64,000 bases of DNA from Novosphingobium mathurense (GTDB lineage Bacteria; Pseudomonadota; Alphaproteobacteria; Sphingomonadales; Sphingomonadaceae): assembly GCF_900168325.1 (NCBI RefSeq), contig NZ_FVZE01000001.1, positions 1,354,400 to 1,418,399 of the forward strand, read 5' to 3'. Position numbers and translations under genes: made by a program. Positions 18,517-28,117 of the stretch are shown piece by piece; position 1 is the first letter of the stretch; each line of letters begins with the position of its first letter. Below the pieces are notes generated by a model. The model saw only the letters and a program-made list of their open reading frames with translations. It ran no database searches and was not told the origin of the DNA.

Positions 18517-19821
18517 TCAGTCCCTTTCCTTGATGTCAGGGGTGGCGCCCGCACCGCCGCGATCGCCGCTCTGGAGCGCGTGGATCGCCATCTGGCGGTG
18601 GTGACGGCGGGTCTGGACGGCCTGGAGATTGCGCGCCCAGGCCGGCGCCGAATCCGGGGTCGCGCTTTCGCCCGCCGCCACGGCGCCAGCGGGAGTCGTG
18701 CTGCCCGCCCGCCAGGCCGCCTGCTGCCCACGCTCGGCGGCGGCGCGCAGGCCGAGGCCGCCACTTGCGCGTCCTGCCGCGGCGCCGCGCGCCGCAGTGG
18801 CGAGGCCACCGATCCCGGCGCCGATCGAGGCGGAGCCCGATGTCTCCTGGCCGAGCTTCCAGGCGGTCGAGGCGGCCGAGCCGATGGAGGTGCCGGCGCG
18901 GATGGCGCCGAGGCCGGCCCCGGCTACGCCGCGCGCCGCAGCAACACCGGCGCCGCCTGCTGCGGCAAAGCCGCCGGCGGCGAGCGCGGTGGTCGCGACC
19001 GCCGAACCGGCGCCGAGCTGGGGCGCGCCGGCGACCAGGCCGGAGGCGATCGAGGGGCCGAAAATGCCGAGCCCGAACAAGGCGAGGCTGGCGAGCACCA
19101 AGGTCATGGCCTGCGCGATATCGGGTTCCTGGCCCTGCAGCGCGGCGGTGAACTCGGCGAAGAAGTTGGAACCGATGCCGACGATGACGGCGAGCACCAT
19201 CACCTTGATGCCCGAGGTGACCACCGACCCCAGCACCCGTTCGGCGAGGAAGCTGGTCCGCCCCCACAGCGCGAACGGCACGAGGATGAAGCCGGCGAGC
19301 GAGGTCAGCTTGAACTCGATGATGCAAACGAACATCTGCACGGCGAGGATGAAGAAGGCGATGATGATGATCAGCCAGGCGATCAGCAGCACCATGATCG
19401 TCAGGAAATTGTCGAAGAAGGTCGTGAAGCCGAGCATGTTCGACGCCTGGTCGAGCAGCGGCCAGGCCGCTTCGAAGCCGGTTCCGGCGAGCCGGCCCGG
19501 GCGCAGCAGGTCGGCGGCCGACAGCGAGCCGCCGCCGGCGGTGAGCCCCGCTTGCGCGAAGGATTTGAAGATGATGTCGGCGAGCGTCGAGAAGCTGTTC
19601 AGGATTAGCGCGAAGGCGCCGATGTAGAGGATCTTCTTGAGGAAGCGGCCGAGTATGTCGTCCTCGCCGCCCATCGCCCAGAACAGGCCGGCGAGCGTGA
19701 TGTCGATGCCGATCAGCACCGTCGTCAGGAAATGGACATCGCCCCCGAGCAGGCCGAAACCCGCGTCGATATAGGTGATGAACGCCTGCAGAAAGCGATC
19801 GATGACGTTCAAATCGTTCAA
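18517..19821 (-). CDS. trbL: Conjugal transfer protein TrbL (VirB6-like polytopic membrane protein)
   Basis: 434 residues. The N-terminal 270 residues are polytopic, with FLTTVLIGIDITLAGLFWAM, ILYIGAFALILNSFSTLADI and a long hydrophobic block (LTIMVLLIAWLIIIIAFFIL). The C-terminal 160 residues are Ala/Gly-rich and cytoplasmic, as in other TrbL proteins. VirB6-like proteins form the inner-membrane part of the DNA path. The start appears to be a TTG (19,821) preceded by AGGA. No trbK-like lipoprotein fits in the 142 bases between trbJ and this gene. Confidence 0.93.
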   Translation of the reverse strand: MNDLNVIDRFLQAFITYIDAGFGLLGGDVHFLTTVLIGIDITLAGLFWAMGGEDDILGRFLKKILYIGAFALILNSFSTLADIIFKSFAQAGLTAGGGSLSAADLLRPGRLAGTGFEAAWPLLDQASNMLGFTTFFDNFLTIMVLLIAWLIIIIAFFILAVQMFVCIIEFKLTSLAGFILVPFALWGRTSFLAERVLGSVVTSGIKVMVLAVIVGIGSNFFAEFTAALQGQEPDIAQAMTLVLASLALFGLGIFGPSIASGLVAGAPQLGAGSAVATTALAAGGFAAAGGAGVAAARGVAGAGLGAIRAGTSIGSAASTAWKLGQETSGSASIGAGIGGLATAARGAAAGRASGGLGLRAAAERGQQAAWRAGSTTPAGAVAAGESATPDSAPAWARNLQAVQTRRHHRQMAIHALQSGDRGGAGATPDIKERD

Positions 19822-19963
19822 CTGCGCTGTCCTGTTGAATGAAGGGTGCCGCGGGGCTCCGGCGGGGGAGCAGGGGGCGACCGGAACCCCGCGGGCTGCG
19901 GCCGCGACGGCTGGGGGGATGAGGACGCGCGAGGCGCGTCTTCGTCCGTCGCGACCGGTCTCG

Positions 19964-20698
19964 TTACTGCTGCGGCGTATAAGCCTTGCCCGCGCCGAGG
20001 AACCGCCTGGTCGCGGCCTTGGCGTCGGTCTCCGCCTGGACGCGGCGGGCCGCGTCCATCGCCTCGGCGCGGTATTGCGCCGCCATCAGGTTCTGGATCT
20101 GGAACTGCTGCTTGGCGGTGAGCGCCAGCAGTTGGTTGGTGGTCTGCTGCGCGGCGAGCGCACCCTCGGCACCCTGGCTGCGGGCCACCAGGCTCTCGAG
20201 CGTGCGCGCATCGGCGGAGACGTTCTCGACCACCTGGGACTGCACGCCCATCGTCTGCTTGTAGGCGGCCATCGCGGTTTCGAGCCGTTCGCGCGCGGCG
20301 ATCACCTGCGCATTGCTATTGAGCGCGCTCTTGAGGTCGTTCGGGAAAAGCCGGCGAAACTGCTGGTCGAGCCCGTCGACGCGGAAGTTGATGCCCTGCG
20401 CCTGGCCCATCAGCACGTCGATCTGCTGGATGGTCTGGCGCAGCGCGTCGAGCTCGGGAAAGCTGACCCGGGTCAGGTTCTTCGCCTGGTTGAGCAGCAT
20501 GTTCGCTTCGTTCTGCAGCGACTGGATCTGGTTGTTGATCTGGGTGAGCGTGCGCGCGGCGGTGAGCAGGTTCTGGGCGTAGTTGCTCGCGTCGAACACG
20601 GGGATCGCCGCGGCGGGCGTCGCCGGCAGGCCGACGATGCTCACCATGCCGACGGTCAGCGCGGCGGACACGGCAGCGGACAGGAACTTGGTCTTCAT
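19964..20698 (-). CDS. trbJ: Conjugal transfer protein TrbJ (VirB5-like)
   Basis: 244 residues. A signal peptide (MKTKFLSAAVSAALTVGMVS, then IVGLPATPAAA) is followed by PVFDASNYAQNLLTAARTLT and a long helical region rich in Gln (QINNQIQSLQNEANMLLNQA), the hallmark of TrbJ. VirB5-like proteins are minor pilus components at the tip. The ATG overlaps the trbE stop (ATGA). Confidence 0.94.
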   Translation of the reverse strand: MKTKFLSAAVSAALTVGMVSIVGLPATPAAAIPVFDASNYAQNLLTAARTLTQINNQIQSLQNEANMLLNQAKNLTRVSFPELDALRQTIQQIDVLMGQAQGINFRVDGLDQQFRRLFPNDLKSALNSNAQVIAARERLETAMAAYKQTMGVQSQVVENVSADARTLESLVARSQGAEGALAAQQTTNQLLALTAKQQFQIQNLMAAQYRAEAMDAARRVQAETDAKAATRRFLGAGKAYTPQQ

Positions 20699-23148
20699 GG
20701 GGCAACTCCTTGGTTGGGGGCTTGGGAAAGGGGAAATTGCGCGAGCAGATCGGCGGCCCAGGCGAGGCCGGTTTCGCGCAGGTACCGAGCGGCAAAGGTC
20801 TCGGCGCCGCCCTCGGCGATCAGTCGATCGATCAGGGCCTGGCTCGCGGGGTCGGAGGAACCGCACAGGGCGAGCGCGATCGGTCCGAGGCCGAGCTCGA
20901 ACAGCCGGTTGCCGCGCGGCGACTGCAGATAATAATGCCGCTTCGGCGTCGCCTGGGCGATCAGCTCGATCTGGCGGGCGTTGAGGCCGAAGCGCTCATA
21001 GGCCGCCCTGCCCTGCGGCTCGATCGCGGCGGCGTTGGGCAGCAGGATACGCTGCGGGCAGCTCTCGATGATCGCGGGTGCAATGCTGCTCTCCGCGATG
21101 TCGGCGAGGCTCTGGCTCGCGAAGACGACCGCGACATTCTTCTTCCTGAGCGTCTTCAACCATTCGCGAATGCGCGCGGCGAACAGCGGATGGTCGAGGA
21201 ACTTCCAAGCCTCGTCAAGGATCAGCAGCGTCGGCCGCCCGGTGAAGCGCGCCTCGAGCCGGTGGAACAGATAGGTGAGCACCGGCGCCACCACGCTGCC
21301 CGTGCCCATCAGCGCTTCGGTCTCGAAGCACTGGACATCCGCGATGCGAAGCTCGTCCTCGGCTGCATCGAGCAGCCGGCCGAATGGCCCCTCGAGCGTG
21401 TAGGGCGCGAGCGCCGAGCGCAGCGCGGTCGACTGCAAGAGCAGGCCAAGCCCGGTCAGCGTGCGCTCCTCGGCGGGCGCTGTCGCCAGGCTACTGAGCG
21501 CCGACCAGACCGCTTCCTTGACGGCCGGATCGACGGTGACCTTCTCGTGCGCCAATAGCGCGCCGATCCATTCGGCCGCCCAGGCGCGCTCGTCCGGCCG
21601 GTCGATCGCGGCCAGCGGCTGGAAGGCGATCGTCTCGCCGGCATCGCCGCCGAGGCCCAGCCCATGGTGCGCGCCGCCGCACGCCAGCGTCACCGCGCGC
21701 GCCGAGCGGCCCATGTCGAAGATGTAGACCTGGCTGCCCGGATAGCGGCGGAACTGCAGCGCGATGAGCGCAAGCAGCACCGATTTGCCCGCGCCGGTGG
21801 GCCCGACGATCATCATATGGCCGACGTCGCCGACATGGGTCGACAGGCGGAACGGCGTTGAACCGCCGGTCTCGGCGCAGAGCAACGGCGGCCCGCCCAG
21901 ATGCGCATTGCGCGCCGGCCCGGCCCAGACGCTCGAGAGCGGCATCAAGTGCGCGAGATTGAGCGTATGGACGAGCGGCTGGCGGACGTTGGCGTAGACC
22001 TGTCCCGGCAGGCTCGACAGCCAGGCTTCCACCGCGTTCAGCCCCTCGCGGATGCAGGTGAAGCCGAGCCCGTTGACGATCCGCTCGACCGCGCGGACCT
22101 TGTCCTCGACGCGGGCGCGGTCCTCGTCGGCGACGGTGATGGTGGTGGTCAGATGGCCGAAGCTGACATGATCGCCGCCCAGCGCCTGGAGCGCGAGGTC
22201 GGCGTCGGCCATCTTGTTGTCGGCATCGCTGTCGAGCAGCTGGACGGGCTGGTTGTAGATGACCTCGCGCAGCAGCGCGGTGATCGACTTTCGCTTGTTG
22301 AACCATTGCCGGCGCAGTCTGGTCAGCGCCCTGGTCGCATCGGTGCGGTCGAGCGCGATGAACCGGGTGACCCAGCGGTAGCCGAAATCCTGATGGTTGA
22401 GCGCATCGAGGATGCCCGGACGGCTGAGATTGGGAAAGCCGAGGATGGTGAGCGTGCGCAGATGCTGACGCCCGAGCATCGGCTCGAGCCCGCCTGTCAG
22501 CGGCGTGTCGGCGAGCAGCCCGTCGAGATACATCGGGGTTTCGGGCACGGCTACGGACATGTGACGGATCGAGATGCAGCCGTGCAGGAAGGTCAGCGTC
22601 TCGGCATCGTCGAGCGCGTGGATCTCGGGCATGAAGCCGGCGAAGAGGTCGAGCGCGCGGGTCGTCTCGGCCACGAACGCGGCCAGGGCCTGCCGCCAGT
22701 CGCGCCCCTGGTGCCCTTCACTGCGCTCGACCAGCGCGCGGCCCGCCGTGTCGGCCTGATCGGGCGGCGGCAGAAAGGTCAGCGTCAGATAATAGCGGCT
22801 CTCGAAATGCTGGCCCGCGCCCTCGAACGCCGCTCGCCGTTCCTCGTCGACCAGCCACGATGCCGCATCGGGAAAGAGGCTGTCGGGATAGCCGATCGCC
22901 TCGCGCCGCTCGGCCTCGATATGGAGCGCCCAGCCCGAGCCGAAGCGCTTCAGCACATTGTTGGCCCGCGCGCAGGTCGCGACGAGCTCGGCCTCGGTCG
23001 CGCTTTCGAGGTCCGGCCCACGGAAACGCAGCGTGCGCTGGAAGCTCCCATCCTTGTTGAGGACGACGCCCGGCGCGACCAGCGCCGCCCAGGGCAGATG
23101 GTCGGCGAGCCGGTCGGCGCGATTGCGGTACTCGCGCAGCATCAGCAT
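20695..23148 (-). CDS. trbE: Conjugal transfer ATPase TrbE (VirB4 homologue)
   Basis: 817 residues from ATG 23,148 (MLMLREYRNRADRLADHLPW); a second ATG six bases on is an alternative. It is the VirB4 ATPase that powers pilus assembly and transfer. Walker A is GPTGAGKSVLL near 447-457, Walker B is LLILDEAWKFL near 640, and the FASQSLADIAESSIAPAI block follows. The N-terminal CagE/TrbE region (1-400) includes TEAELVATCARANNVLKRFG. The start overlaps trbD by seven bases. Confidence 0.96.
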   Translation of the reverse strand: MLMLREYRNRADRLADHLPWAALVAPGVVLNKDGSFQRTLRFRGPDLESATEAELVATCARANNVLKRFGSGWALHIEAERREAIGYPDSLFPDAASWLVDEERRAAFEGAGQHFESRYYLTLTFLPPPDQADTAGRALVERSEGHQGRDWRQALAAFVAETTRALDLFAGFMPEIHALDDAETLTFLHGCISIRHMSVAVPETPMYLDGLLADTPLTGGLEPMLGRQHLRTLTILGFPNLSRPGILDALNHQDFGYRWVTRFIALDRTDATRALTRLRRQWFNKRKSITALLREVIYNQPVQLLDSDADNKMADADLALQALGGDHVSFGHLTTTITVADEDRARVEDKVRAVERIVNGLGFTCIREGLNAVEAWLSSLPGQVYANVRQPLVHTLNLAHLMPLSSVWAGPARNAHLGGPPLLCAETGGSTPFRLSTHVGDVGHMMIVGPTGAGKSVLLALIALQFRRYPGSQVYIFDMGRSARAVTLACGGAHHGLGLGGDAGETIAFQPLAAIDRPDERAWAAEWIGALLAHEKVTVDPAVKEAVWSALSSLATAPAEERTLTGLGLLLQSTALRSALAPYTLEGPFGRLLDAAEDELRIADVQCFETEALMGTGSVVAPVLTYLFHRLEARFTGRPTLLILDEAWKFLDHPLFAARIREWLKTLRKKNVAVVFASQSLADIAESSIAPAIIESCPQRILLPNAAAIEPQGRAAYERFGLNARQIELIAQATPKRHYYLQSPRGNRLFELGLGPIALALCGSSDPASQALIDRLIAEGGAETFAARYLRETGLAWAADLLAQFPLSQAPNQGVAP

Positions 23149-23426
23149 GCGAGATGCCCTTTCTGGCGGAGGTGGCGGGCGAGCACGGGCGCGAAGTCCG
23201 GATCGCGCTTGGCGGCGAAGACCGCCAGCGTGTGCCCGAGCGCCCAGACCACGAGGCCGGCGATCCATTGCTGCAAGCCCAGCCCCAGCGCGGCCGCGAC
23301 CGTGCCGTTGACGATCGCGATCGCCCGCGGCGCCCCGCCCAGGAGGATCGGCTCGGCAAGCGACCGGTGGAGCGGTGCCTCGAAGCCCTCGATGTGCTGG
23401 GAGCTGAACGAGTTTGGACCGATCAC
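23142..23426 (-). CDS. trbD: Conjugal transfer protein TrbD (VirB3 homologue)
   Basis: 94 residues from a GTG at 23,426 that overlaps the trbC stop (GTGA). FEAPLHRSLAEPILLGGAPR is the typical VirB3/TrbD opening, followed by hydrophobic segments near 32-52 and 53-70. VirB3 is a small inner-membrane partner of the VirB4 ATPase. Confidence 0.92.
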   Translation of the reverse strand: MIGPNSFSSQHIEGFEAPLHRSLAEPILLGGAPRAIAIVNGTVAAALGLGLQQWIAGLVVWALGHTLAVFAAKRDPDFAPVLARHLRQKGHLAC

Positions 23427-23758
23427 GAGATCAGCGCTCCGCCGCCGAAGCTGAAGAAGCTCAGGAAGAAGCTCGATGCGGCAAATGCGATCGACAGGCC
23501 GAAGATGATCTGGATGAGCCGGCGGAACCCGCCCGCCGTCTCGCCGAAGGCCAGGGTCAGGCCGGTGACGATGATGATGATCACCGCGACGATCTTGGCA
23601 ACCGGTCCCTGGACCGATTCCAGCACCTGCTGGAGCGGTTGCTCCCACGGCATGCCCGAGCCTGCCGCCTGGGCGCGCGTGGCGACCGTCAGAGCAAGGC
23701 CGAGCGCCGCCCCGACAAGAAAGGTGGTGCGACGATCCGGAAAACGGACAAGCATCAT
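23423..23758 (-). CDS. trbC: Conjugal transfer pilin TrbC (VirB2 homologue)
   Basis: 111 residues. A signal peptide ending in ATRAQA is followed by GSGMPWEQPLQQVLESVQGP and two hydrophobic segments (KIVAVIIIIVTGLTLAFGET and LIQIIFGLSIAFAASSFFLS). This is the usual layout of VirB2-type major pilin precursors. The ATG overlaps the trbB stop. Confidence 0.93.
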   Translation of the reverse strand: MMLVRFPDRRTTFLVGAALGLALTVATRAQAAGSGMPWEQPLQQVLESVQGPVAKIVAVIIIIVTGLTLAFGETAGGFRRLIQIIFGLSIAFAASSFFLSFFSFGGGALIS

Positions 23759-24765
23759 GGCAAATCTCCTTCTGAGCGGGTGGGATCGGGGGTGAGGTCG
23801 AGGACGCCGTAGCCGCCGTCCGGATCGAGGCCGGCGACGCGCGCGATCGTCTCCACGCGGCGACCGAGGCCGCGGCCGGCGATGAACACGATCATGTCGA
23901 TGGCCTCGGCAATCAGCCGCCGTGGCACGGTGACGACGGCTTCCTGGATCAGCTGCTCGAGCCGGTAGAGCGCCGAGACGGCCGAGTTGGCGTGGACCGT
24001 GGCGATGCCGCCCGGATGGCCGGTGTTCCAGGCCTTGAGCATGTCGAGCGCCTCGCGCCCGCGAACCTCGCCGACGATGATGCGGTCGGGCCTCAACCGC
24101 AACGTCGAGCGGACGAGATCGGCCATGGTCACGCTGCCGGCCCCGCTCGCAGCACCGGAACGGGTCCGCAGCGCCACCACGTCGGGTGCAGCGCATTGCA
24201 GCTCGCGCGTGTCCTCGATCAGGATGACGCGCTCGTCGAGATGCGCCATCTCGGCGAGCAGCGCATTGGCGAGCGTGGTTTTGCCCGAGCTGGTGCCGCC
24301 GGCGATGAGGATGTTCCTGCGCTCGACCACGGCGAGGCTGAGCCGCCGCGCGGTGTCCGCCGGCATGATGCCGTCATTCACATAGTCGAGCAGCGTGTAG
24401 ATCCTGGCGGCGGGCTTGCGGATCGAGAAGCACGGTGCCAGCGACACAGGTGGCAGCACGCCTTCGAACCGCTCCCCTGCCCCCTCCCCGTGCGGCGGCA
24501 GCTCGGCCGAGACGATCGGCGCGGCTGAATGGACCTCCGTGCGCGCGTGGCTGGCGACCAGGCGGATGATCCGCTCGACCTGTGCGGGATCGTAAATCGC
24601 ACCGGTCTCGACCCGCCCTTCGCCCAATCGGTCGAGCCGCAGCGCGCCGTCGGGATTGACCATGATCTCGATCACCGCCGGATCCGCGAGCGCGGCGGCG
24701 ATCGTCGGCCCCATCGCGGTGCGCAGCATGGCGCGGCGGCGTTCGGAGGACAGGCTATCGCTCAT
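23755..24765 (-). CDS. trbB: Conjugal transfer ATPase TrbB (VirB11 homologue)
   Basis: 336 residues. Walker A is GGTSSGKTT at 156-164; the Asp box ILIEDTRELQ, the Walker B-like PDRIIVGEVRGREALDMLKA and the His box GGIATVHANSA follow. VirB11 ATPases are hexameric and act at the cytoplasmic face of the type IV system. The ATG region overlaps the CopG-like gene by four bases. Confidence 0.96.
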   Translation of the reverse strand: MSDSLSSERRRAMLRTAMGPTIAAALADPAVIEIMVNPDGALRLDRLGEGRVETGAIYDPAQVERIIRLVASHARTEVHSAAPIVSAELPPHGEGAGERFEGVLPPVSLAPCFSIRKPAARIYTLLDYVNDGIMPADTARRLSLAVVERRNILIAGGTSSGKTTLANALLAEMAHLDERVILIEDTRELQCAAPDVVALRTRSGAASGAGSVTMADLVRSTLRLRPDRIIVGEVRGREALDMLKAWNTGHPGGIATVHANSAVSALYRLEQLIQEAVVTVPRRLIAEAIDMIVFIAGRGLGRRVETIARVAGLDPDGGYGVLDLTPDPTRSEGDLP

Positions 24766-25178
24766 GTCCGAGCTCCCTCGCGCACCGAAGGGGCGGCAAG
24801 GGTTCGCTGCCCGCTCGCCAGCGCCTCGCCGACGCGGGTCACGAAGGCTTCGAAGCGATCGCGGCCGACCGCGCGCGCTGCCTCATCGGCTTCGGGCAGC
24901 GGCGCCTGGACCATCAGCTCGTAGCGGACGAACAGGGCCAGGCTTTCGAGGAGGACGTACCCGTCTCGCTCGATGCGCCCCAGCGCCATCGACATGCGGT
25001 CGAGCCGCTGGTTGAACCGGTTCTCCAGCTCGCTCGCGGCCTGCCGGTTGAGCCAGGCGGTGAGCGCGTCGGTGAGGATGGCCGATTTGGAGGCGCCGGG
25101 CTTGGCGGCCAGCGCCTCGAAGCGATGGCTCAGATCTTCCGGCAGGAAGAGCTGATAGCGGACGCGCTTCTGCTTCAT
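24762..25178 (-). CDS. CopG/ribbon-helix-helix-type protein between traG and trbB
   Basis: 138 residues from ATG 25,178. The N-terminus MKQKRVRYQLFLPEDLSHRF then EALAAKPGASKSAILTDALT matches ribbon-helix-helix DNA-binding proteins. A CopG gene at this position is usual in Tn4371-like elements. It may regulate the traG-trb operon or assist the relaxosome. GTG and TTG codons just upstream (to 25,193) are possible alternative starts. Confidence 0.85.
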   Translation of the reverse strand: MKQKRVRYQLFLPEDLSHRFEALAAKPGASKSAILTDALTAWLNRQAASELENRFNQRLDRMSMALGRIERDGYVLLESLALFVRYELMVQAPLPEADEAARAVGRDRFEAFVTRVGEALASGQRTLAAPSVREGART

Positions 25179-25189
25179 CGCCGCCACCG

Positions 25190-27220
25190 TCAAAAGCCCG
25201 GCAGCATGTCGCGGTCGCGCGACTCGTTCATTGCGTGGGCGCGCACCACCGTGTTGGTGGGCCGGGCGCGATCCATGGCGCGCTTGTCCGCGGCGGGATC
25301 GACGTCGTCCTTGTCGAGCCCGAGAAGGTCGAGCTGCTTGGGCGGCTCGGGCTTCTGCGCCGGCTCCTCGCCAAGACCCGGATGGCGCTGCTGCTGGAGC
25401 CCGCCTTGGTCAGCGACGGTCGCGGTTTCGTCTTCGCTCCGGCCGAGTCGCGTGTCGGGCGCACGAACCAGGCCGCTCCAATCGTCGATCCGGGCCTGAG
25501 GCCGATCGGCGTACCCGCCGTCCGCGAGTGCGGGCGGAGCCGCGACGCGCGTGCGGAAATTGCGGTCCTCGTAGTAGCGCAGTTTCTTCGCCCGAATCGG
25601 CGGCATGCCCGAGACGAGCACCAGCTCGTCGGCGGGCGGAAGCTGCATCACCTCGCCCTGGGTCAGGAGCGGCCGCGCGGTCTCCTGGCGGCTGACCATG
25701 ACATGGGCGAGCCAGGGCGCGAGCCGGTGGCCGGCATAGTTGCGCATCGCGCGCTGCTCGGTCGCCTGCCCGAGCGCCTCGGAGATCCGCCGCGCGGTCC
25801 GCTCGTCATTGGTCGCGAAGGCGACGCGGACATGGCAATTGTCGAGAATGGCGTTGTGTTCGCCATAGGCCTTCTCGATCTGGTTGAGGCTCTGGGCGAT
25901 CAGGAAGGCCCGCACGCCGTAGCCGGCTAGGAAGGCGAGGCTGGTCTCGAAGAAATCGAGCCGCCCGAGCGCGGGAAATTCGTCCAGCATCATCAGCAGC
26001 TGATGCTTGCGGCCGAGGCTGCGATCAGCATCGAGCTTCTCGGTCAGACGGCGGCCGATCTGGTTCAGCACCAGGCGAATGAGCGGTTTGGTCCGCGAAA
26101 TGTCCGACGGCGGGATGACGAGATAGAGCGAGACCGGTTGTGGCGCTTCGACCAGATCGGCGATGCGCCAGTCGCAGCGCGAGGTGACCGCGGCGACGGT
26201 CGGATCGCGGTAGAGACCGAGGAACGACATCGCGGTCGACAGCACGCCCGAGCGTTCATTGTCGGATTTGTTGAGCACTTCGCGGGCGGCCGAGGCCACG
26301 ACCGGATGGACCAGCGGGGCGTCCTTGGTGCCGAGGTGATTGGTGGTCATCATCCGCTTGAGCGTCGCGGTGAACGGGCGCTGCGGATCGGAAAGGAAGG
26401 TTGCGACGCGCGCGAGGGTCTTTTCCTCCTCGGCGTAGAGGACATGCAGGATCGCGCCGACCAGTAGCGAATGGGAGGTTTTCTCCCAGTGGTTGCGACG
26501 CTCGAGCGCCCCTTCGGGGTCGACCAAAATATCGGCGATATTCTGAACGTCGCGGACTTCTTGCTCGCCGCGGCGGACTTCGAGCAGCGGGTTGTATCTG
26601 GCAGAGCGCGGATCGGTTGGATTGAACAGCAGCGTGTGGCTGAAGCGTGCGCGCCAGCCGGCGGTCAGCTGCCAGTTCTCGCCCTTGATGTCGTGGATGA
26701 CCGCCGAACCCGTCCAGCTGAGCAGGGTCGGAACGACCAGGCCCACGCCCTTGCCCGAGCGGGTCGGCGCGAAGGCCATGACATGCTCGGGGCCGTCGTG
26801 GCGGAGATATCGGCCGTGAAGACGCCCGAGGAACACGCCCGCATCGCGATGGAGGCCGGCGCGTTCGATCTCGCGGGGCCTGGCCCAGCGCGCGGAACCG
26901 TAGGTCGTTACATTATGCGACTGGCGCGCGCGCCAGAGCGAACCGGCGATCGCCGCCGCGCAGCCGAGAAAGCCGCTGGCGCCGGCGAGCATGCCCGCCT
27001 TGTCGAACACATGCGGGGCATAGGCATCATAATGATACCACCAGGGGAAGATGGCCCATGGCCGATAGACCGGCGTGCCGAACACCATGAACCAAGCCGG
27101 CCCCAGCTGAGCCTGGTAGCCGAGCATGGCGGCGCACCACTGGGTGGCCGCCCACACGCCCGCGACCATGATCGCGAAGACGACGAGTATCTGGCCGATC
27201 AGCAGCTTGGTCGGGGTCAC
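25190..27220 (-). CDS. traG: Type IV coupling protein TraG (VirD4 family)
   Basis: 676 residues from a GTG start with GGAG seven bases upstream. Two N-terminal membrane segments (about 5-28 and 78-97) precede the ATPase domain. Walker A is TRSGKGVGLV near 150, Walker B is LLMMLDEFPALGRLDFFETS near 408. The coupling protein brings the relaxase-DNA complex to the type IV channel. The C-terminal 100 residues are polar and probably contact the relaxosome. It is the first gene of the conjugation operon. Confidence 0.96.
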   Translation of the reverse strand: MTPTKLLIGQILVVFAIMVAGVWAATQWCAAMLGYQAQLGPAWFMVFGTPVYRPWAIFPWWYHYDAYAPHVFDKAGMLAGASGFLGCAAAIAGSLWRARQSHNVTTYGSARWARPREIERAGLHRDAGVFLGRLHGRYLRHDGPEHVMAFAPTRSGKGVGLVVPTLLSWTGSAVIHDIKGENWQLTAGWRARFSHTLLFNPTDPRSARYNPLLEVRRGEQEVRDVQNIADILVDPEGALERRNHWEKTSHSLLVGAILHVLYAEEEKTLARVATFLSDPQRPFTATLKRMMTTNHLGTKDAPLVHPVVASAAREVLNKSDNERSGVLSTAMSFLGLYRDPTVAAVTSRCDWRIADLVEAPQPVSLYLVIPPSDISRTKPLIRLVLNQIGRRLTEKLDADRSLGRKHQLLMMLDEFPALGRLDFFETSLAFLAGYGVRAFLIAQSLNQIEKAYGEHNAILDNCHVRVAFATNDERTARRISEALGQATEQRAMRNYAGHRLAPWLAHVMVSRQETARPLLTQGEVMQLPPADELVLVSGMPPIRAKKLRYYEDRNFRTRVAAPPALADGGYADRPQARIDDWSGLVRAPDTRLGRSEDETATVADQGGLQQQRHPGLGEEPAQKPEPPKQLDLLGLDKDDVDPAADKRAMDRARPTNTVVRAHAMNESRDRDMLPGF

Positions 27221-27347
27221 ATTTCTGCTCCGGGAAGGACAGCTTGTCCTGACCCGGTCAGACTCGCACCGAAGAGGCGGATGGCGTTATGGCCTCGCCG
27301 CCGACGCTGACCATCTCTCTGCCGACATGGCCGGCGCAGCGGATCGC

Positions 27348-27360
27348 CATTGACTCAATG
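27348..27360. promoter_or_regulatory. Short inverted repeat upstream of traG
   Basis: CATTGA-C-TCAATG is a perfect 6-bp dyad in the intergenic stretch between traG and the divergent gene at 27,386. It also contains a TTGACT that could serve as a -35 element for the plus-strand gene. It could be an operator; no -10 is convincing. Confidence 0.25.
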
Positions 27361-27385
27361 TTTCATATTTGTTCTCATTCTCGCC

Positions 27386-27745
27386 ATGACCCGAGTCGAC
27401 GACGAAAGCCTTGCGCTGCATCTCGAAGTGGCGCTGTCCACGGCCCCGCCCTCCATGCTTGGCGGCCTCCTGGATCCCGACCGGCGCCAGCGGCATGCCG
27501 CCATCGGCGAGATTACGAGAGAATTGGTGGAGCGGCTGCGCTGCTTCGATATTCGGTATGAAGACGGTCGTATCGCCTGCGGCCGACAGCCGGCGCTGTT
27601 CCCCGATGATCTGGGACCGATCAGCCATAATGTGATGGTCGCTCGAACCTCAGGCAAAGCCGCTGAGTGCCAGATGGTCCAAATAGTCTCTGACGGCGCT
27701 CGCCTTGCCCGACTTGACCAGCGCTTCGGGCGTACGACCGTCTAA
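27386..27745 (+). CDS. Conserved-looking small protein of unknown function
   Basis: 119 residues beginning MTRVDDESLALHLEVALSTA; an ATG 36 bases upstream is also in frame. The first 85 residues have good coding character (GEITRELVERLRCFDIRYED, ACGRQPALFPDDLGP). The last 32 residues are antisense to the 3' end of the antitoxin gene, so the natural C-terminus may have been altered when the defence island was inserted. No family is recognised. Confidence 0.55.
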   Translation: MTRVDDESLALHLEVALSTAPPSMLGGLLDPDRRQRHAAIGEITRELVERLRCFDIRYEDGRIACGRQPALFPDDLGPISHNVMVARTSGKAAECQMVQIVSDGARLARLDQRFGRTTV

Positions 27746-28117
27746 GGCCGGAATGGGTTGCGAACGATACCAGGCCATCGCCTGTGCCTCGCCGCCTGCC
27801 CAGTCGCGGACTCGGCTGATGATCTCGAGCATTTCAGTCAGCCGCATTTGCGATCGAGGGGCTGTAGGGTGTCCTGCCTTCGATAGGGTGGAGACACCGA
27901 GGCCCGCGGTTTCCGCAAGCTGCGCCCTGGTCATGCGGAACGCATCCGCGACCCGTCCGGGATCGACCATCCCGCCCTGGTCCATGAAGCGAGTGACGAA
28001 GACGGAAGCAGCCAGGCACAAAGAATGGCCGTCGACCTCCCTTTTCTCGGCAAGGCGGCCATCGCGTGCACTGCGTGCCACCCGTCCAATCCTGGCCTTG
28101 GGCTGCGCCTTTGCCAT
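27650..28117 (-). CDS. Orphan antitoxin of the Xre/MbcA/ParS type
   Basis: 155 residues from ATG 28,117 with GGAG eight bases upstream. The N-terminus is basic (MAKAQPKARIGRVARSARDG). A Xre-like HTH (RVADAFRMTRAQLAETAGLG then VSTLSKAG) precedes the toxin-binding domain with AMAWYRSQPIPALDGRTPEA then LVKSGKASAVRDYLDHLALS. That domain is typical of antitoxins paired with RES-domain NAD-degrading toxins. No RES toxin follows; the next 260 bases downstream are occupied by a convergent gene. It is divergent from hamA and could act as its regulator. Confidence 0.8.
   Translation of the reverse strand: MAKAQPKARIGRVARSARDGRLAEKREVDGHSLCLAASVFVTRFMDQGGMVDPGRVADAFRMTRAQLAETAGLGVSTLSKAGHPTAPRSQMRLTEMLEIISRVRDWAGGEAQAMAWYRSQPIPALDGRTPEALVKSGKASAVRDYLDHLALSGFA

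Noticed and set aside
19822..19963. Possible trbK gene between trbJ and trbL
   Set aside because: Only 142 bases and no lipoprotein-like frame is seen.
27287..27628. RES-type toxin expected after the antitoxin
   Set aside because: The minus-strand frames here show no RES features and look like shadows of the plus-strand gene at 27,386.
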